Origin: Colwellia sp. MB3u-41
Lineage (GTDB): Bacteria > Pseudomonadota > Gammaproteobacteria > Enterobacterales > Alteromonadaceae
DNA length: 64,000 bases
Reading direction: 5' to 3'
NCBI RefSeq assembly: GCF_014076845.1
Contig: NZ_JACGUT010000077.1
Coordinates: 62,001-126,000 of the forward strand
Shown here: positions 28,031 through 37,734 of the stretch, piece after piece
Position numbering within the stretch: the first letter of the stretch is position 1
Layout of the letters: every line of letters begins with the position of its first letter
Made by a program: the position numbers and the translations under genes
The notes under the pieces: model-generated
The model's input: the letters and a program-made list of their open reading frames with translations, nothing else
The model's database searches: none
What the model was told of the DNA's origin: nothing

Positions 28031-28587
28031 AACCGTTCCCTGTAATAGATAAGTCCTTTGGTAAATAAAAACCATTAGTGCTCAATAACTATACTATATT
28101 TTTCTATTTAGAGCAGTAGATGATGAAGTTTTTCTAAAATTTACTAGCGTCTCCTAAAAATTTTGTTTCATTATTGACGATTAACAGAGATATTTTTAGG
28201 AAATATCAACATATTCTATTGATGCAATTAGAACCGAACAATCAGGCACAGTTAAACTGGCTTATAGTATTTTACTGCAAACTGATCTTCCGGTTAAAAA
28301 AGCATGATCAAAGTGGCGTTACCACTCAGGAATATAAAGTGAAGCAGATGATGAACTTTTTTTGAGTTTACCTTAGAATAGAAAGATAAAATTATTGACA
28401 TTAATTTGAACTTATTGGAAAAATGGTGCTCTTATTACACGAGAGTTTATTTCCCTTAGTGTTTATGTTTTTATAAAGCGTTTCTTGGTCTCAAGAAACG
28501 CCTTTTTTTTGCTTTTTTTTCAGTAGAATTATTTTTTTAAACGGGTGTAATCTAACAAACCAAACTCAATACCTTACTCATTTTGAG
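28031..28587. other. intergenic region with uncertain short ORF
   Basis: No convincing gene. A 63-codon plus-strand frame (28174-28365) has no recognisable family and no good ribosome site; another frame over the same stretch reads similarly protein-like, so it may be the remnant of an unknown gene. A TTGACA at 28395-28400 and an orphan intrinsic terminator at 28478-28510 follow on the same strand. Confidence 0.4.
28478..28510 (+). terminator. orphan intrinsic terminator
   Basis: Perfect 10-bp stem GCGTTTCTTG (28478-28487) with CAAGAAACGC (28492-28501), 4-nt loop, then CTTTTTTTT. It reads rightward, but no solid plus-strand gene lies before it. It may end a small RNA or the transcript of a lost gene. 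Confidence 0.85.
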
Positions 28588-30196
28588 TTATCGGTGCAAT
28601 TTATCTGAAAATATCCAAAAGTCCTTATTCGTTTGTCTTATCGCGTAACGGGTTTTTAAATCAAAGTTATCGCTTTTTTTCATATTTTCAACAGCAACTT
28701 CTTGTGGGTTAATATTACAAAATGCTTTTGGATAAGTACCAATAGCACCTTTGGCTACGTTAAGTGTATCTTCTGTATAAACATCAAACCCTATCACTAA
28801 TAAGTAGTGTATGCGCTCAAGTCATGCATAACCCAAGCAGATTTGGGAGGTTGCCTGAAAAATCCCTTAACGACAGAGGCGCTGTCAAAATGGCGAAAAA
28901 TAGTCAGTGCAGCGTTAGGGTTATTATCACCACTCCAAATTCAATCCAGATCAATATTGACTGAGCGAAGATCAAGTTTTTCTATAAAAGCTTGTTTTTC
29001 TGAAACGTATTCTTTTTGTCGGCTTGCATACTCACGCCAATCTAAAATTGATAATACGCTACTGCTGGTTGCTGCAGGAAATGGTAATAACTTACTGTGT
29101 TCAACTAAAAATTTGTTGATACCAAAATATCAATCTTATTTGGATTTTCAAAGGCTAGCCAGAAGTGGTCTTCAATAACGGTGAGAGTAATTTTACTTCG
29201 ACCAACAGGACCTTTAATAAAATTCATAATTGAGAATTGTGCTTCATCAAGCAAAAAGCGATAACGAGACTCAAGTGGCAGGGCTTGGAAGGTAATAAAT
29301 GGATTTGATGCGTTTTGTATTTTGTACCCTGAAAGCTTATCTACGGTATAATCCTGGCTAAAAAATAGCGCTTTATAGCGAGTGAGTTTGGCAGAATCAA
29401 AACGATATGGCATGTGACGCTTGGCTAAAACAGCTGCTTTTTTTTCTGTAAACGACAATAAACACTTGCAACTTCAGGGTCTTAAAACGGATGGCGTGTC
29501 GTAATAATCTGTAGGGCTTGTGTGGATGGTGTCTTTGAACGAACGAGATTTAAAAAGCTTTGTTGTGTTGCATCAAAATATAAATTAGCTAGATATATAT
29601 GTTCATAAAGATATCGGGCAACAAGCTGTTCTTTTTTTTAGTCACCCTTTAAAAAGACCTCACATTGTTCAACCATAACAAGTTCAGTCTTGGTTGGTGC
29701 AATGGCTGTCGGCATTTTTTCGCCTTTAGCTAACCATTGTGTTAATTGTTGATATTCATGGTCAGGTAAGTTGGGTAAAGCGTAGGGCATTTCTGCTGGC
29801 GGTTAAGGCTAACATCAAATACTTTAGATAAAATCATATTATCAGGTAATGGATTATTTCGTTTTAACTACAACATTTGAAACATAAGGCTGCTGGCTAA
29901 GTTTGCTTTTAGTGATTGCTGGCGTTCATGTAAAGTAGGATGAAATTCTTCGCTTCGCTATTGGTCAATTTTTTTAGGATTACCTTGAATATTTGTTAGG
30001 GGGATCGCTTGTAAATGTGTACTCCGTCATAAACGATAGTCCTCGTTCAATACCCACTTTGTTGTGGCGTTATATCAGCAGTCTTGGCGCGATTAATTGG
30101 GTTTGAAAAACCATAACGGTCATCAAGCTCAATAGAAGTGGTCGTTGCTCAACCAAAGATGAAGATGAAAAGTAATATTGATTTTGAAAAACGCAT
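28588..30196 (-). pseudogene. cti: fatty acid cis/trans isomerase (cti), heavily broken
   Basis: Cti is a periplasmic haem protein that turns cis into trans unsaturated fatty acids in membrane phospholipids. Its pieces appear in order on the minus strand in changing frames: a signal-like start near 30196, NPLPDNMILSKVFDVSLNR (~29850), MPYALPNLPDHEYQQL (~29780), RFLLDEAQFSIMNFIKGPVG and VIEDHFWLAFENP (~29170-29260), NPNAALTIFRHFDSASVVKG (~28880), ERIHYLLVIGFDVY (~28800) and the end RYAIRQTNKDFWIFSD. There are several frameshifts, in-frame stops (for example a TGA just before IWSGDNN at ~28938) and the CVVCHGC haem-binding segment expected near the N-terminus is missing. The gene is certainly dead. 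Confidence 0.88.
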
Positions 30197-30388
30197 GAAA
30201 ACCCTAAACAATAAAGTGTGCAGTTAGTTGCTGCTTAAGCGAGCAATTTTGATATAAATAGAACTTGAGGGTAAGTGCTTTTTATTCGATGTTCTTTATA
30301 CCAATAAAATACAACTAGTACCGTTTTATTAACGACGCTTACCTATATTGCTTGTCACTTTTTTCTCAATGATAATGGTCATAATTTA

Positions 30389-30737
30389 ATGGCTGAAATT
30401 TATCAAAATTTCCAAGCGTTAGGACAGTTTTTTGCGCTAAAAATAAACAACGGAGTCGTCAATTATATCTATTTGGGGCCGTGTTTATCTGGGGCGGTAA
30501 GCATTAAAATTATGGGTGAAATAAGTGATATTATTTACTGCCATTGTTCATTGTGTCGAAAAAATAGTGGTGCGGCTTATGCTACCAATGGTTTTATCAA
30601 GACCCAACAAGGCTGCGACTTCGTTTAGGTATTCTAGATTCTGATATTTCAGCAAGGCCTTATTCCATAACGTTATTACTTCAAAAGCAAACTGGGAAGA
30701 CCTTGATGTAAAACTACCTAGGTATGATGATTTTTAG
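30389..30737 (+). pseudogene. GFA-family (glutathione-dependent formaldehyde-activating enzyme-like) gene, broken
   Basis: The frame to 30628 contains the GFA zinc-site pattern CLSGAVSIKI...IIYCHCSLCRKNSGAAYATNGF; the usual CLCGAV has become CLSGAV, losing one zinc Cys. After a frameshift near 30628 the expected C-terminus continues in another frame: ITSKANWEDLDVKLPRYDDF, stop at 30735-30737. The first ~30 residues of the open frame (MAEIYQNFQALGQ...) do not look like the family and may be fortuitous. Point mutation plus frameshift mean that no functional protein is expected. It adjoins the dead cti gene. Confidence 0.75.
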
Positions 30738-30823
30738 CCTAACCATCAATAAAGTCGCCTATCGACATGTGCAAATAAGCAAGCCTACAGTGAACAGATT
30801 TAAATGGTTTAGTGCTTATTGAG

Positions 30824-31567
30824 CTACTTGACTAAGTGGCTATCTAACCAGCTCACCATATAACCGGCTAGTTCGGTATCACTGTCAAGTAATGGGTAAC
30901 CATGAGCAGTGCCTTTGTAAGCAATAAACTTACTACCCATATTTGTCGAAGCACTAAATAGTTTTTGCGCACTCTCATAAGTACCGGTATCTTTTTCCGA
31001 GGCAATAATAAGCGTCGGTTTGTTAGCTAAAGTTTTTGTATAACGAGCTATGTTATCTTCGGATTGGCCTGATGAGAAAAATCCCATTACACTTATGGGA
31101 TTTTTTTCCGCTAAAGTAATGGCTTGATAACCCCCGCAACTTGCGCCAACAACACCGACTATGCCTTTGTCTGACATGTTATTTTTTAAATAGTTATAAG
31201 CGAGCTGAACATCGCTAGGCCAATGGGTTGAAAGTTTCTGCCAAGCGGCACTTTGCTTATCGCTCGGTAGTGCACGTACCTTTTCGAAATTAAATTCACC
31301 CTTAGCGCTTTCACCATATCCCCTGAAATCTAGACTTAAAGCATGAATACCTTTATTGGCTAATTGCTGCCCTATGTCGTTATACATGGTTCTGTTGTAA
31401 TTACATTGATGTAGTAACAATACCGCGCGATCACTTGTTTGATTACTTTGGTAGTAACTCGCTTTTAATTCAAAACCTTGGTCGGTTGTTAAAGTAAGAT
31501 CATTGGCCTGACTGGATGCGGTAAGTGTTAATAACGCAGCGGATATTATTTTTATAAAAGCGTGCAT
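30824..31567 (-). CDS. exported alpha/beta hydrolase (dienelactone hydrolase-like)
   Basis: 247 residues with a Sec signal peptide (FIKIISAALLTLTASSQA). The alpha/beta hydrolase fold is seen in AVLLLHQCNYNR (oxyanion region), ALSLDFRGYGES, the nucleophile elbow VGASCGG with its Ser, a later acidic residue in IIASEKDTGTY, and His in GTAHGYPLL. It is the last gene of a leftward series that starts with the molybdenum hydroxylase genes, about 50 bp after the MocA-like gene, and is possibly co-transcribed. Substrate unknown. AGGA precedes the start. Confidence 0.85.
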   Translation of the reverse strand: MHAFIKIISAALLTLTASSQANDLTLTTDQGFELKASYYQSNQTSDRAVLLLHQCNYNRTMYNDIGQQLANKGIHALSLDFRGYGESAKGEFNFEKVRALPSDKQSAAWQKLSTHWPSDVQLAYNYLKNNMSDKGIVGVVGASCGGYQAITLAEKNPISVMGFFSSGQSEDNIARYTKTLANKPTLIIASEKDTGTYESAQKLFSASTNMGSKFIAYKGTAHGYPLLDSDTELAGYMVSWLDSHLVK

Positions 31568-31618
31568 AAATTGTCCTGTTAGTGTGGTTAACGACTTATT
31601 TTTTAAATAGTAGGGTGT

Positions 31619-32251
31619 TTATTTATCATTATGCCAGTTGTCGAGATCTTGCCGCGTGTCTATATCTTTTTCGGCATGAGGAATACTGACTGTTTTCAGG
31701 TTTTCTTTATTTTTGTGGAGAAGAGGCTTAGCACCTTTATCACCTTTTAAATGGGTTAATTCAGAGAAATAAGCTGAGGTGAAAATAGCGGGAGGCATTA
31801 ACTCTTGCCCTGCTTTCGCGCAAACTAATTTAGTTGGTGAAACTACAGACTCTTCAATTAAAGCGATATAGTTGTCGACACTTAAGGCGACTTGATCAGC
31901 AAGTGCGATCATTATATGGCTCGTACTTTGATCATCATTGAGGATGTGCCGAACAGACTGTGCAATAGTATGCCCTAAGCCCAAGTGAGCATCTTCGCAA
32001 TAATCTAAGACATCGGGATCATTAAACAAAGCGCTTAACTGTGAGTGATAAAGGCCTGTTGCAACACGAATGTTTTTCTGACTTATATTCAGTGTATTAA
32101 GCGCCCCAGATATCTGATGTAAAGCATGCTCAATTAACGTGATAGAGGTATCTTGCTGTTGTACTTTTGCTAATAACTTGATGCCATTAAATCGCTCGCT
32201 TTTCCCCGCCGCTAGCAGAATGATTTTTAAATTATATTCTGGGTTATTCAT
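31619..32251 (-). CDS. MobA/MocA-like nucleotidyltransferase
   Basis: 210-residue NTP transferase with the signature IILLAAGKSERFNGIKLL (nucleotide-binding loop with Lys) and IMIALADQVAL around the metal-binding Asp. Proteins of this kind add CMP or GMP to the molybdenum cofactor. Because it overlaps the XdhC-like gene by 8 bp and follows a molybdenum hydroxylase pair, a role as the cytidylyltransferase (MocA type) that makes the MCD form of the cofactor for that enzyme is likely. The exact nucleotide is inferred from context. Confidence 0.85.
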   Translation of the reverse strand: MNNPEYNLKIILLAAGKSERFNGIKLLAKVQQQDTSITLIEHALHQISGALNTLNISQKNIRVATGLYHSQLSALFNDPDVLDYCEDAHLGLGHTIAQSVRHILNDDQSTSHIMIALADQVALSVDNYIALIEESVVSPTKLVCAKAGQELMPPAIFTSAYFSELTHLKGDKGAKPLLHKNKENLKTVSIPHAEKDIDTRQDLDNWHNDK

Positions 32252-33317
32252 TGCGAATTTTTTCTAGGGGGTTGTGCTCTAGTACCTTTTTTTCTAGTAC
32301 ATCGCTAATTGATTGGGCGCTTTTACTGAATAGACTGGCATGGCACTCAGCAAGTATCGAAAGTGCAATGCTCTCTGGCAAAGTTCCACCGATCTCAAGA
32401 CCCGCAGGCCCAGCGAAGTTAAATGATAAAGACTGCTCGTTAATTTCTGCTTGAGTGATAACTTGTTTTTTTCTATTATCAGGGCCTAGTAAAGCTAAAT
32501 ATTGAATAGTGGTTTTTGCTAAAGCTTTTAACGCTTGTGCGTCAATCGAGATATTATGGCTCATCAATATTGCAGCATTAACACCTTTTTCTGCAACAAA
32601 AGTGGCAAGGACATTAGCCTCGCCTTTTATAATATGATCTACATTGGAAAAGTACTCTTTGCGAGCATTGGCAGGGCGTGGATCCCACAATGACACTTTC
32701 CAACCTAATTGTTCAGCCATATTTACTAGAGGACGTGCATCAATACCTCCACCGACAACAAGCAGGTGAGGCTCTGGTACAATCGGCGTTGCTAACCAGT
32801 CAGTATCAACATTATTATGACTTAATGGTGAGGGAATGAGTGAAGCTTTTTCAGCAATATCGCTAACAGCCGAAGCTTCAAAATATGCTTGAGCATCATT
32901 CTCTTTACTGACAATGCTTTGATAAAAATAGCCTGAAATACGATGCTGAAGCGCCTCGTATGCTTGAGTTAATGACAAGTAGTTATTATGAACACTTATC
33001 TGCTGCAACATAATATAAATAGTGCCGCCGCAGCCAATGCCGAGATGAAATGATAAATCATCTTCATCTGAACCATCGTAACAAACTAGCATTGGTTTAC
33101 CTGATTGCATTACCTTTCGTGCATTTACGCCAATGTCTGACTCTAAACATCCGCCACTTAGCATACCTAACTGATGACCTTGACTACTAAACAACATCAT
33201 AGCGCCTGGTTTTCGATAGCAAGGACCTTCAGTTTGGTAAATGGTCGCTAGCACCCAATCAGCGTTATCACGGTTTGGGTACCATTGTGCCAATATGTGC
33301 GACAAATGATTGCTCAT
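32244..33317 (-). CDS. XdhC/CoxI family molybdenum-enzyme maturation factor
   Basis: 357 residues. The N-terminal XdhC/CoxI motif (ATIYQTEGPCYRKPGAMML, MLSGGCLESDI, with a conserved Cys) and the C-terminal Rossmann-like domain (LLVVGGGIDARPLVNMAEQLG, SLWDPRPANAR) are clear. XdhC-type proteins bind the molybdenum cofactor, promote its sulfuration and insert it into xanthine-oxidase-family enzymes. It lies between the IorB-like gene (90 bp upstream) and the MocA-like gene (overlapping), which fits maturation of that hydroxylase. Confidence 0.9.
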   Translation of the reverse strand: MSNHLSHILAQWYPNRDNADWVLATIYQTEGPCYRKPGAMMLFSSQGHQLGMLSGGCLESDIGVNARKVMQSGKPMLVCYDGSDEDDLSFHLGIGCGGTIYIMLQQISVHNNYLSLTQAYEALQHRISGYFYQSIVSKENDAQAYFEASAVSDIAEKASLIPSPLSHNNVDTDWLATPIVPEPHLLVVGGGIDARPLVNMAEQLGWKVSLWDPRPANARKEYFSNVDHIIKGEANVLATFVAEKGVNAAILMSHNISIDAQALKALAKTTIQYLALLGPDNRKKQVITQAEINEQSLSFNFAGPAGLEIGGTLPESIALSILAECHASLFSKSAQSISDVLEKKVLEHNPLEKIRNE

Positions 33318-33407
33318 AGGGAAATTCTCCCAATGAGCAATGTATGCTGCTGATCAATACGATTACAACAACCTAGCGTTATTAAAACTACAGCTTTCAT
33401 TGATGCT

Positions 33408-35585
33408 TTACACTGACATGGGTTTAAAAGGTAAATCTCTATAGCGCTTACCTGAAGCGGCAAACACGGCATTACTTAGTGCTGGCGCAAAAGGAGCGAC
33501 ACCTGGTTCGCCTAATCCTGTTGGACTTTCATCTGAGTCAGGCATATGAACGCGAACATTTGGCATGTCGGTAATACGCATAACTGGATAGTCATGAAAA
33601 TTAGAGTTAACAACTGCGCCACCTCTAAAGGTGATTTCAGTACTTAATGCTAACGACATGCCCATTACAACCGCACCTTCCATTTGTGCTGTCGCGCCAT
33701 CAAGGTTAAGGACTTGCCCACAATCTATGGCGCAGTCTACATTCAATACTTTAATATCGTCTCCGTTAACTTCAACATGCACAGCCATAGCCACAAAGCT
33801 TTGAAAGCTATAATGTACAGCTAAACCAATACCTTGTCCTTCGGGTAATTTATCACGATTTTTCCAACCTGACTTATTAGCAGCAATGGCCAAAATATCT
33901 TTTGCTCGTTTGACTTGTGCTGTTTGTTCTTTGTTCTTATTGTTGTCAAGCAGTTGATTAACAAAAGATAACGAATCTTTACCAGCTTTATAAGCCAGTT
34001 CATCGGCAAAAGTGCTAAAAGCAAAACCATAGAAAATAGCGTAAACCGCACGATACCAACCAATACGTGTGTGTGCTTTCGCATCGCCAGACTCAACGCG
34101 GCAGTTTTCGACACCAAATAAATGATTGGTAATATCATCCAAACTATTCGCCGGTGTTCTAACGAGAGAGGGATCAAATAACGTTGATATTGAAGGGAAC
34201 GCCGCACGGTGCAACCAGCCAGTAACGTTTCCATTTTCGTCCATTGAAGCTTCGATGTGTTGAGCATTGATAGAGTGATAATAACCAGTACGCATATCTT
34301 CTTCACGTGTCCAGGTTAGTTGAATAGGGCTGCCCGTTTTTTGTGAAATAACCGCGGCTTCATGTACATAATCACACTTAAACTTACGGCCAAAAGCGCC
34401 ACCTGCCATTGCCACATGAACAATGATATCTTTTGGATCGCGTTCGAGGTATTGCCCTAAAACTTTTTGAATATCTGCCGGACTTTGTGTTGATGCCCAC
34501 ACTTCACACGAATCTTTTTGTACCCATACAACACTGGCATTAGGCTCCATCGGTGCATGTGAAAGATGGCCGCCGGTATAAGTTGCTGACATTTTATGTT
34601 TTGCTGTACTAAATGCTTTTTCAATATCGCCACGTTCTGACGCTAAGGTTGCGGGTTTTTCAACATTTTTGACAAGTTGCTGCTTATATTCTTTAGTATC
34701 ATAAATAGCATTTTCGCCTAAACTCCATTCTATTTTTAACTGCTTTACCGCTTGTTGTGCTGTCCAGCTATTATCAGCAACTACCGCGACACCACCAATG
34801 GAGCCAAAGGGGATAGCAAAACGTGGAATTTCGACAACGTCACTAACACCTTTCATTTTAAGTGCCGCTGTTTTATCTAGACTTTTTAGCGCACCGCCTA
34901 AAACAGGACAATGAATAATAGCAGCATATTTTAAGCCAGGTAGTTTAGTGTCGACACCATAAATACGCTTGCCAACAACCACCTCATCTTGATCATGTCG
35001 AGAGAGTGCTGTGCCAATATATTTAAAGTCAGCTTTCTTTTTCAGCGTAGGCTTTTCAGGAACAGGCATATTAGCAGCAATGCTCGCTAATTCACCGTAA
35101 CCTAATTTTTGTTGGTTGGTTTTATTGATAACAAAATGTGCTTGTGCAAAACAATTATCAGGGGAAGTTTTCCACACTTTTGCCGCAGCGGCTATTAACA
35201 TCGCTTTTGCTGTAGCGCCTGCCTCACGCATAGGCTGGAACATTACGCGAATACTTGCTGATCCCCCTGTGGCTTGAGGGCCATACTTTTCGTCGGCGTC
35301 GCCTTGCTTAACCGTAACACGCTGCCAGTCGGCTTCCATTTCATCAGCTACGGCAGAAGGCAAAGCCGTGCTTATGCCTTGTCCCATTTCACATCGTCCA
35401 CAATAGATAACAGTATCGCCGTTATCAGCAATCTGAATAAAAGCGTTAATCTCTTCAGCACTCTCTTTCATAATGCCTTTTTCGGCTAAAGCATTCATGG
35501 GTAAAGCTACGCTGATCACTAATCCACTGGTCGCTAGACCGGCAGTTTTCAAAAAATCACGACGACTTACATTGGAAATAGTCAT
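33408..35585 (-). CDS. molybdopterin-binding subunit of a xanthine-oxidase-family hydroxylase (IorB-like)
   Basis: 725 residues, exported by the Tat pathway: the twin-arginine motif SRRDFLKTAG is near the start, followed by a hydrophobic stretch ending at ALA. The body has molybdenum hydroxylase segments such as CEMGQGISTALP, GGSASIR, MAGGAFGRKF, RIGWYRAVYAIF and GLGEPGVAPFAPAL; the last holds the catalytic Glu. There is no FAD subunit gene, so electrons would leave through the 2Fe-2S protein, as in isoquinoline 1-oxidoreductase and nicotinate or aldehyde dehydrogenases of the same type. Substrate unknown; aldehydes or N-heterocycles are typical. It begins 1 bp after the IorA-like gene. Confidence 0.9.
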   Translation of the reverse strand: MTISNVSRRDFLKTAGLATSGLVISVALPMNALAEKGIMKESAEEINAFIQIADNGDTVIYCGRCEMGQGISTALPSAVADEMEADWQRVTVKQGDADEKYGPQATGGSASIRVMFQPMREAGATAKAMLIAAAAKVWKTSPDNCFAQAHFVINKTNQQKLGYGELASIAANMPVPEKPTLKKKADFKYIGTALSRHDQDEVVVGKRIYGVDTKLPGLKYAAIIHCPVLGGALKSLDKTAALKMKGVSDVVEIPRFAIPFGSIGGVAVVADNSWTAQQAVKQLKIEWSLGENAIYDTKEYKQQLVKNVEKPATLASERGDIEKAFSTAKHKMSATYTGGHLSHAPMEPNASVVWVQKDSCEVWASTQSPADIQKVLGQYLERDPKDIIVHVAMAGGAFGRKFKCDYVHEAAVISQKTGSPIQLTWTREEDMRTGYYHSINAQHIEASMDENGNVTGWLHRAAFPSISTLFDPSLVRTPANSLDDITNHLFGVENCRVESGDAKAHTRIGWYRAVYAIFYGFAFSTFADELAYKAGKDSLSFVNQLLDNNKNKEQTAQVKRAKDILAIAANKSGWKNRDKLPEGQGIGLAVHYSFQSFVAMAVHVEVNGDDIKVLNVDCAIDCGQVLNLDGATAQMEGAVVMGMSLALSTEITFRGGAVVNSNFHDYPVMRITDMPNVRVHMPDSDESPTGLGEPGVAPFAPALSNAVFAASGKRYRDLPFKPMSV

Positions 35586-35586
35586 A

Positions 35587-36054
35587 CTAAACCTCCTTAC
35601 TTAATGTGTCAGCGGCTTCAACAATGGCTTTTTTAATACGTTGATAAGTGCCACAACGACAGATATTACCTTGCATTGCCGTATCAATTTCTTCACTGCT
35701 TGGCGCTGCGTTAACCGATAATAAGCTCGCTGCATTCATTATTTGGCCGGCCTGGCAATATCCACATTGGGGAACATTGTTATTTAACCAAGCTCTTTGT
35801 AGCGGATGATCGCCTTTTTCAGATAGCCCTTCAATAGTGGTTATTTTTTTGCCAACTAATGTACTAACGGGAGTAATGCATGAACGAATGGCTTGTCCGT
35901 TAACATGAACCGTACAAGCGCCACACAAGCCACTACCACAGCCAAATTTGGTACCCGTGAGCTCTAGTTGGTCACGAAGAAACCAAAGCAATGGCATGTT
36001 GCCATCTACATCAATTGCATGTTTTTTTCCGTTGATAATTATTGACTGTGTCAT
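35587..36054 (-). CDS. 2Fe-2S subunit of a xanthine-oxidase-family hydroxylase (IorA-like)
   Basis: 155 residues with two [2Fe-2S] domains: a plant-ferredoxin type near [17 protein letters not shown] and a C-terminal four-helix type with [11 protein letters not shown] and [11 protein letters not shown]. All eight cysteines are present. It feeds electrons from the molybdenum centre of the adjacent large subunit to an acceptor, probably a cytochrome. It is the first gene of the leftward operon. No Tat signal of its own; such small subunits are usually co-exported with the large one. Confidence 0.92.
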   Translation of the reverse strand: MTQSIIINGKKHAIDVDGNMPLLWFLRDQLELTGTKFGCGSGLCGACTVHVNGQAIRSCITPVSTLVGKKITTIEGLSEKGDHPLQRAWLNNNVPQCGYCQAGQIMNAASLLSVNAAPSSEEIDTAMQGNICRCGTYQRIKKAIVEAADTLSKEV

Positions 36055-36255
36055 AAGTACTATCCTATTTTTGTGTGATTATAGATTAGCCTTATATTTT
36101 GTATTACACAAAAGTAAAAACGGTAAACAATCAAATATTTACGACCAAAGGTAGGTTGTTCTAAATAAAAAGGTAAAAAAGTTTTAATTTGGGCTTATGT
36201 GTAACTATGTCTTTCTCACATGAGAAAATTGTAGGGTCGCTAAAAGGCTTGAGGA

Positions 36256-37311
36256 TTAAAACTTTGGAAAAATTTGATTTCTACCTAAGTTTTTTGCTTG
36301 ATAGAGATACTTGTCAGCATTGTTGATGACTTCATCAATGGTTTGATTATCCTTGAATTGCTCTATTCCCATACTGACTTTGACATTGATTTTGTTATTT
36401 TTATAACTGACCAAATGGCTCTGTAATTTTTCTTGGATTTTTTCTGCAAAAATGTTGGCATTTTTGGCTTCAGTTTGAGGGAGAATAAATAAAAACTCTT
36501 CACCACCCCAGCGCGCCACACAATCTTGCTCTCTGATGCTACCAGTGAATATTTCTCCAAGCTCTATTAATACGGCATCACCAGCATTGTGACCGAATTG
36601 GTCATTCACTTTCTTAAAATAATCAACATCACATAATATTATAGACAATGGCTCTTTAGTACGCATGATGCGCGCTTGTTCTCGTTTGAGAATAGAAAGT
36701 GCATCACGACGATTAGCTAACTGAGTCAAAGAGTCTAAATGTGCGAGTTTTTGATATTTTTCGCTTAGCTCTAATGCTTGTTTATAAGAATTTTCTCTAG
36801 AATGTTCATACAAAGCAGAAAGAAAAGTCACGGTTAAAAAAGAGTATAATAAACGTAATTTAAATTCAGTACTATAGACAGCATGGGCGATTAAATCTGC
36901 GGGTATAAGCATAATAATACTGGTAATAGCGACAAAAAATGCAATATCAATGAGACCACGTTTTAACCCATGAACGAATACTGAGACAGGTGCAACGATA
37001 AATACCCATAAAGGTCCTGTACTTTCAACACCACCGGTGTATACAAGATAAAACATTAATATATAGAGTGAATAGAGAACAATTGCGGAACTTAATCTTA
37101 AATTATTAAATTTTTTATAGGCATAATAACCGATAAAATAAATAAAACTTGCGAAAAATAAAGAGATGGCTAAAGCAAAACTTTTGTTAAATAAGCCAAT
37201 AAAGCCCATGAGGGCGGTAATAGACATACCCACCAATGCAAATAATGAAATAACAGTCGGTTGTTCGAATTTCTTATTATTAACACGACTTATTTTAGAT
37301 TGCTCTCGCAA
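36256..37311 (-). CDS. membrane diguanylate cyclase (GGDEF)
   Basis: 351 residues. The N-terminal ~170 are hydrophobic, with about five or six membrane helices and no recognised sensor family; from residue ~190 comes a GGDEF domain (LDSLTQLANRRDA, ILCDVDYFKKVNDQFGH, ARWGGEEFLFILP). The GGEEF site is intact, so it should make c-di-GMP. Start codon TTG at 37311, supported by AAGGA six bases upstream. Single gene. Confidence 0.9.
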   Translation of the reverse strand: MREQSKISRVNNKKFEQPTVISLFALVGMSITALMGFIGLFNKSFALAISLFFASFIYFIGYYAYKKFNNLRLSSAIVLYSLYILMFYLVYTGGVESTGPLWVFIVAPVSVFVHGLKRGLIDIAFFVAITSIIMLIPADLIAHAVYSTEFKLRLLYSFLTVTFLSALYEHSRENSYKQALELSEKYQKLAHLDSLTQLANRRDALSILKREQARIMRTKEPLSIILCDVDYFKKVNDQFGHNAGDAVLIELGEIFTGSIREQDCVARWGGEEFLFILPQTEAKNANIFAEKIQEKLQSHLVSYKNNKINVKVSMGIEQFKDNQTIDEVINNADKYLYQAKNLGRNQIFPKF

Positions 37312-37734
37312 AGATTTTCCTTATTTTACTGATTCAATAAAGGGATATTCACAAACTTATCCTAACAGTTAAAAGATGAGATGAGAACACTCAATTTTTC
37401 ACTTGTTAATCTTTAAAATTATATAACCATCTCATTTTATTGGTACATAATAAAACAGCTGAAGTTACAAATAAATTATATAAAATCAATGTGTTAAAAA
37501 GTTAGGGCGATGCTGTCACTTATAGTTAACTGTTGATTAACAACAAGAGGGTGTTAGGCCTTATTTTATTGAAAAGGATTACTGAATCACAGAGAGCATT
37601 TTTCATAAGTAACTTAGAATTTTATTGATTTATTTCATCAAGCTGCAGCGAAGATCGCCGTTGAGCTTACTCTTTTTATTGATATATCGACGAATGCAAC
37701 GGGGTGATACTGTGAAATCACAAGAATAAACACC
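37312..37734. other. intergenic region, nothing recognised
   Basis: About 420 bp between two leftward GGDEF genes. AT-rich, no convincing ORF, repeat or terminator seen. Confidence 0.5.

Noticed and set aside
28807-29178. 123-codon plus-strand ORF
   Set aside because: It is the antisense of the broken cti gene, whose motifs are clear on the minus strand.
33821-34306. 161-codon minus-strand ORF inside the molybdenum hydroxylase gene
   Set aside because: Wholly inside the large subunit gene on the same strand in a shifted frame; no family resemblance.
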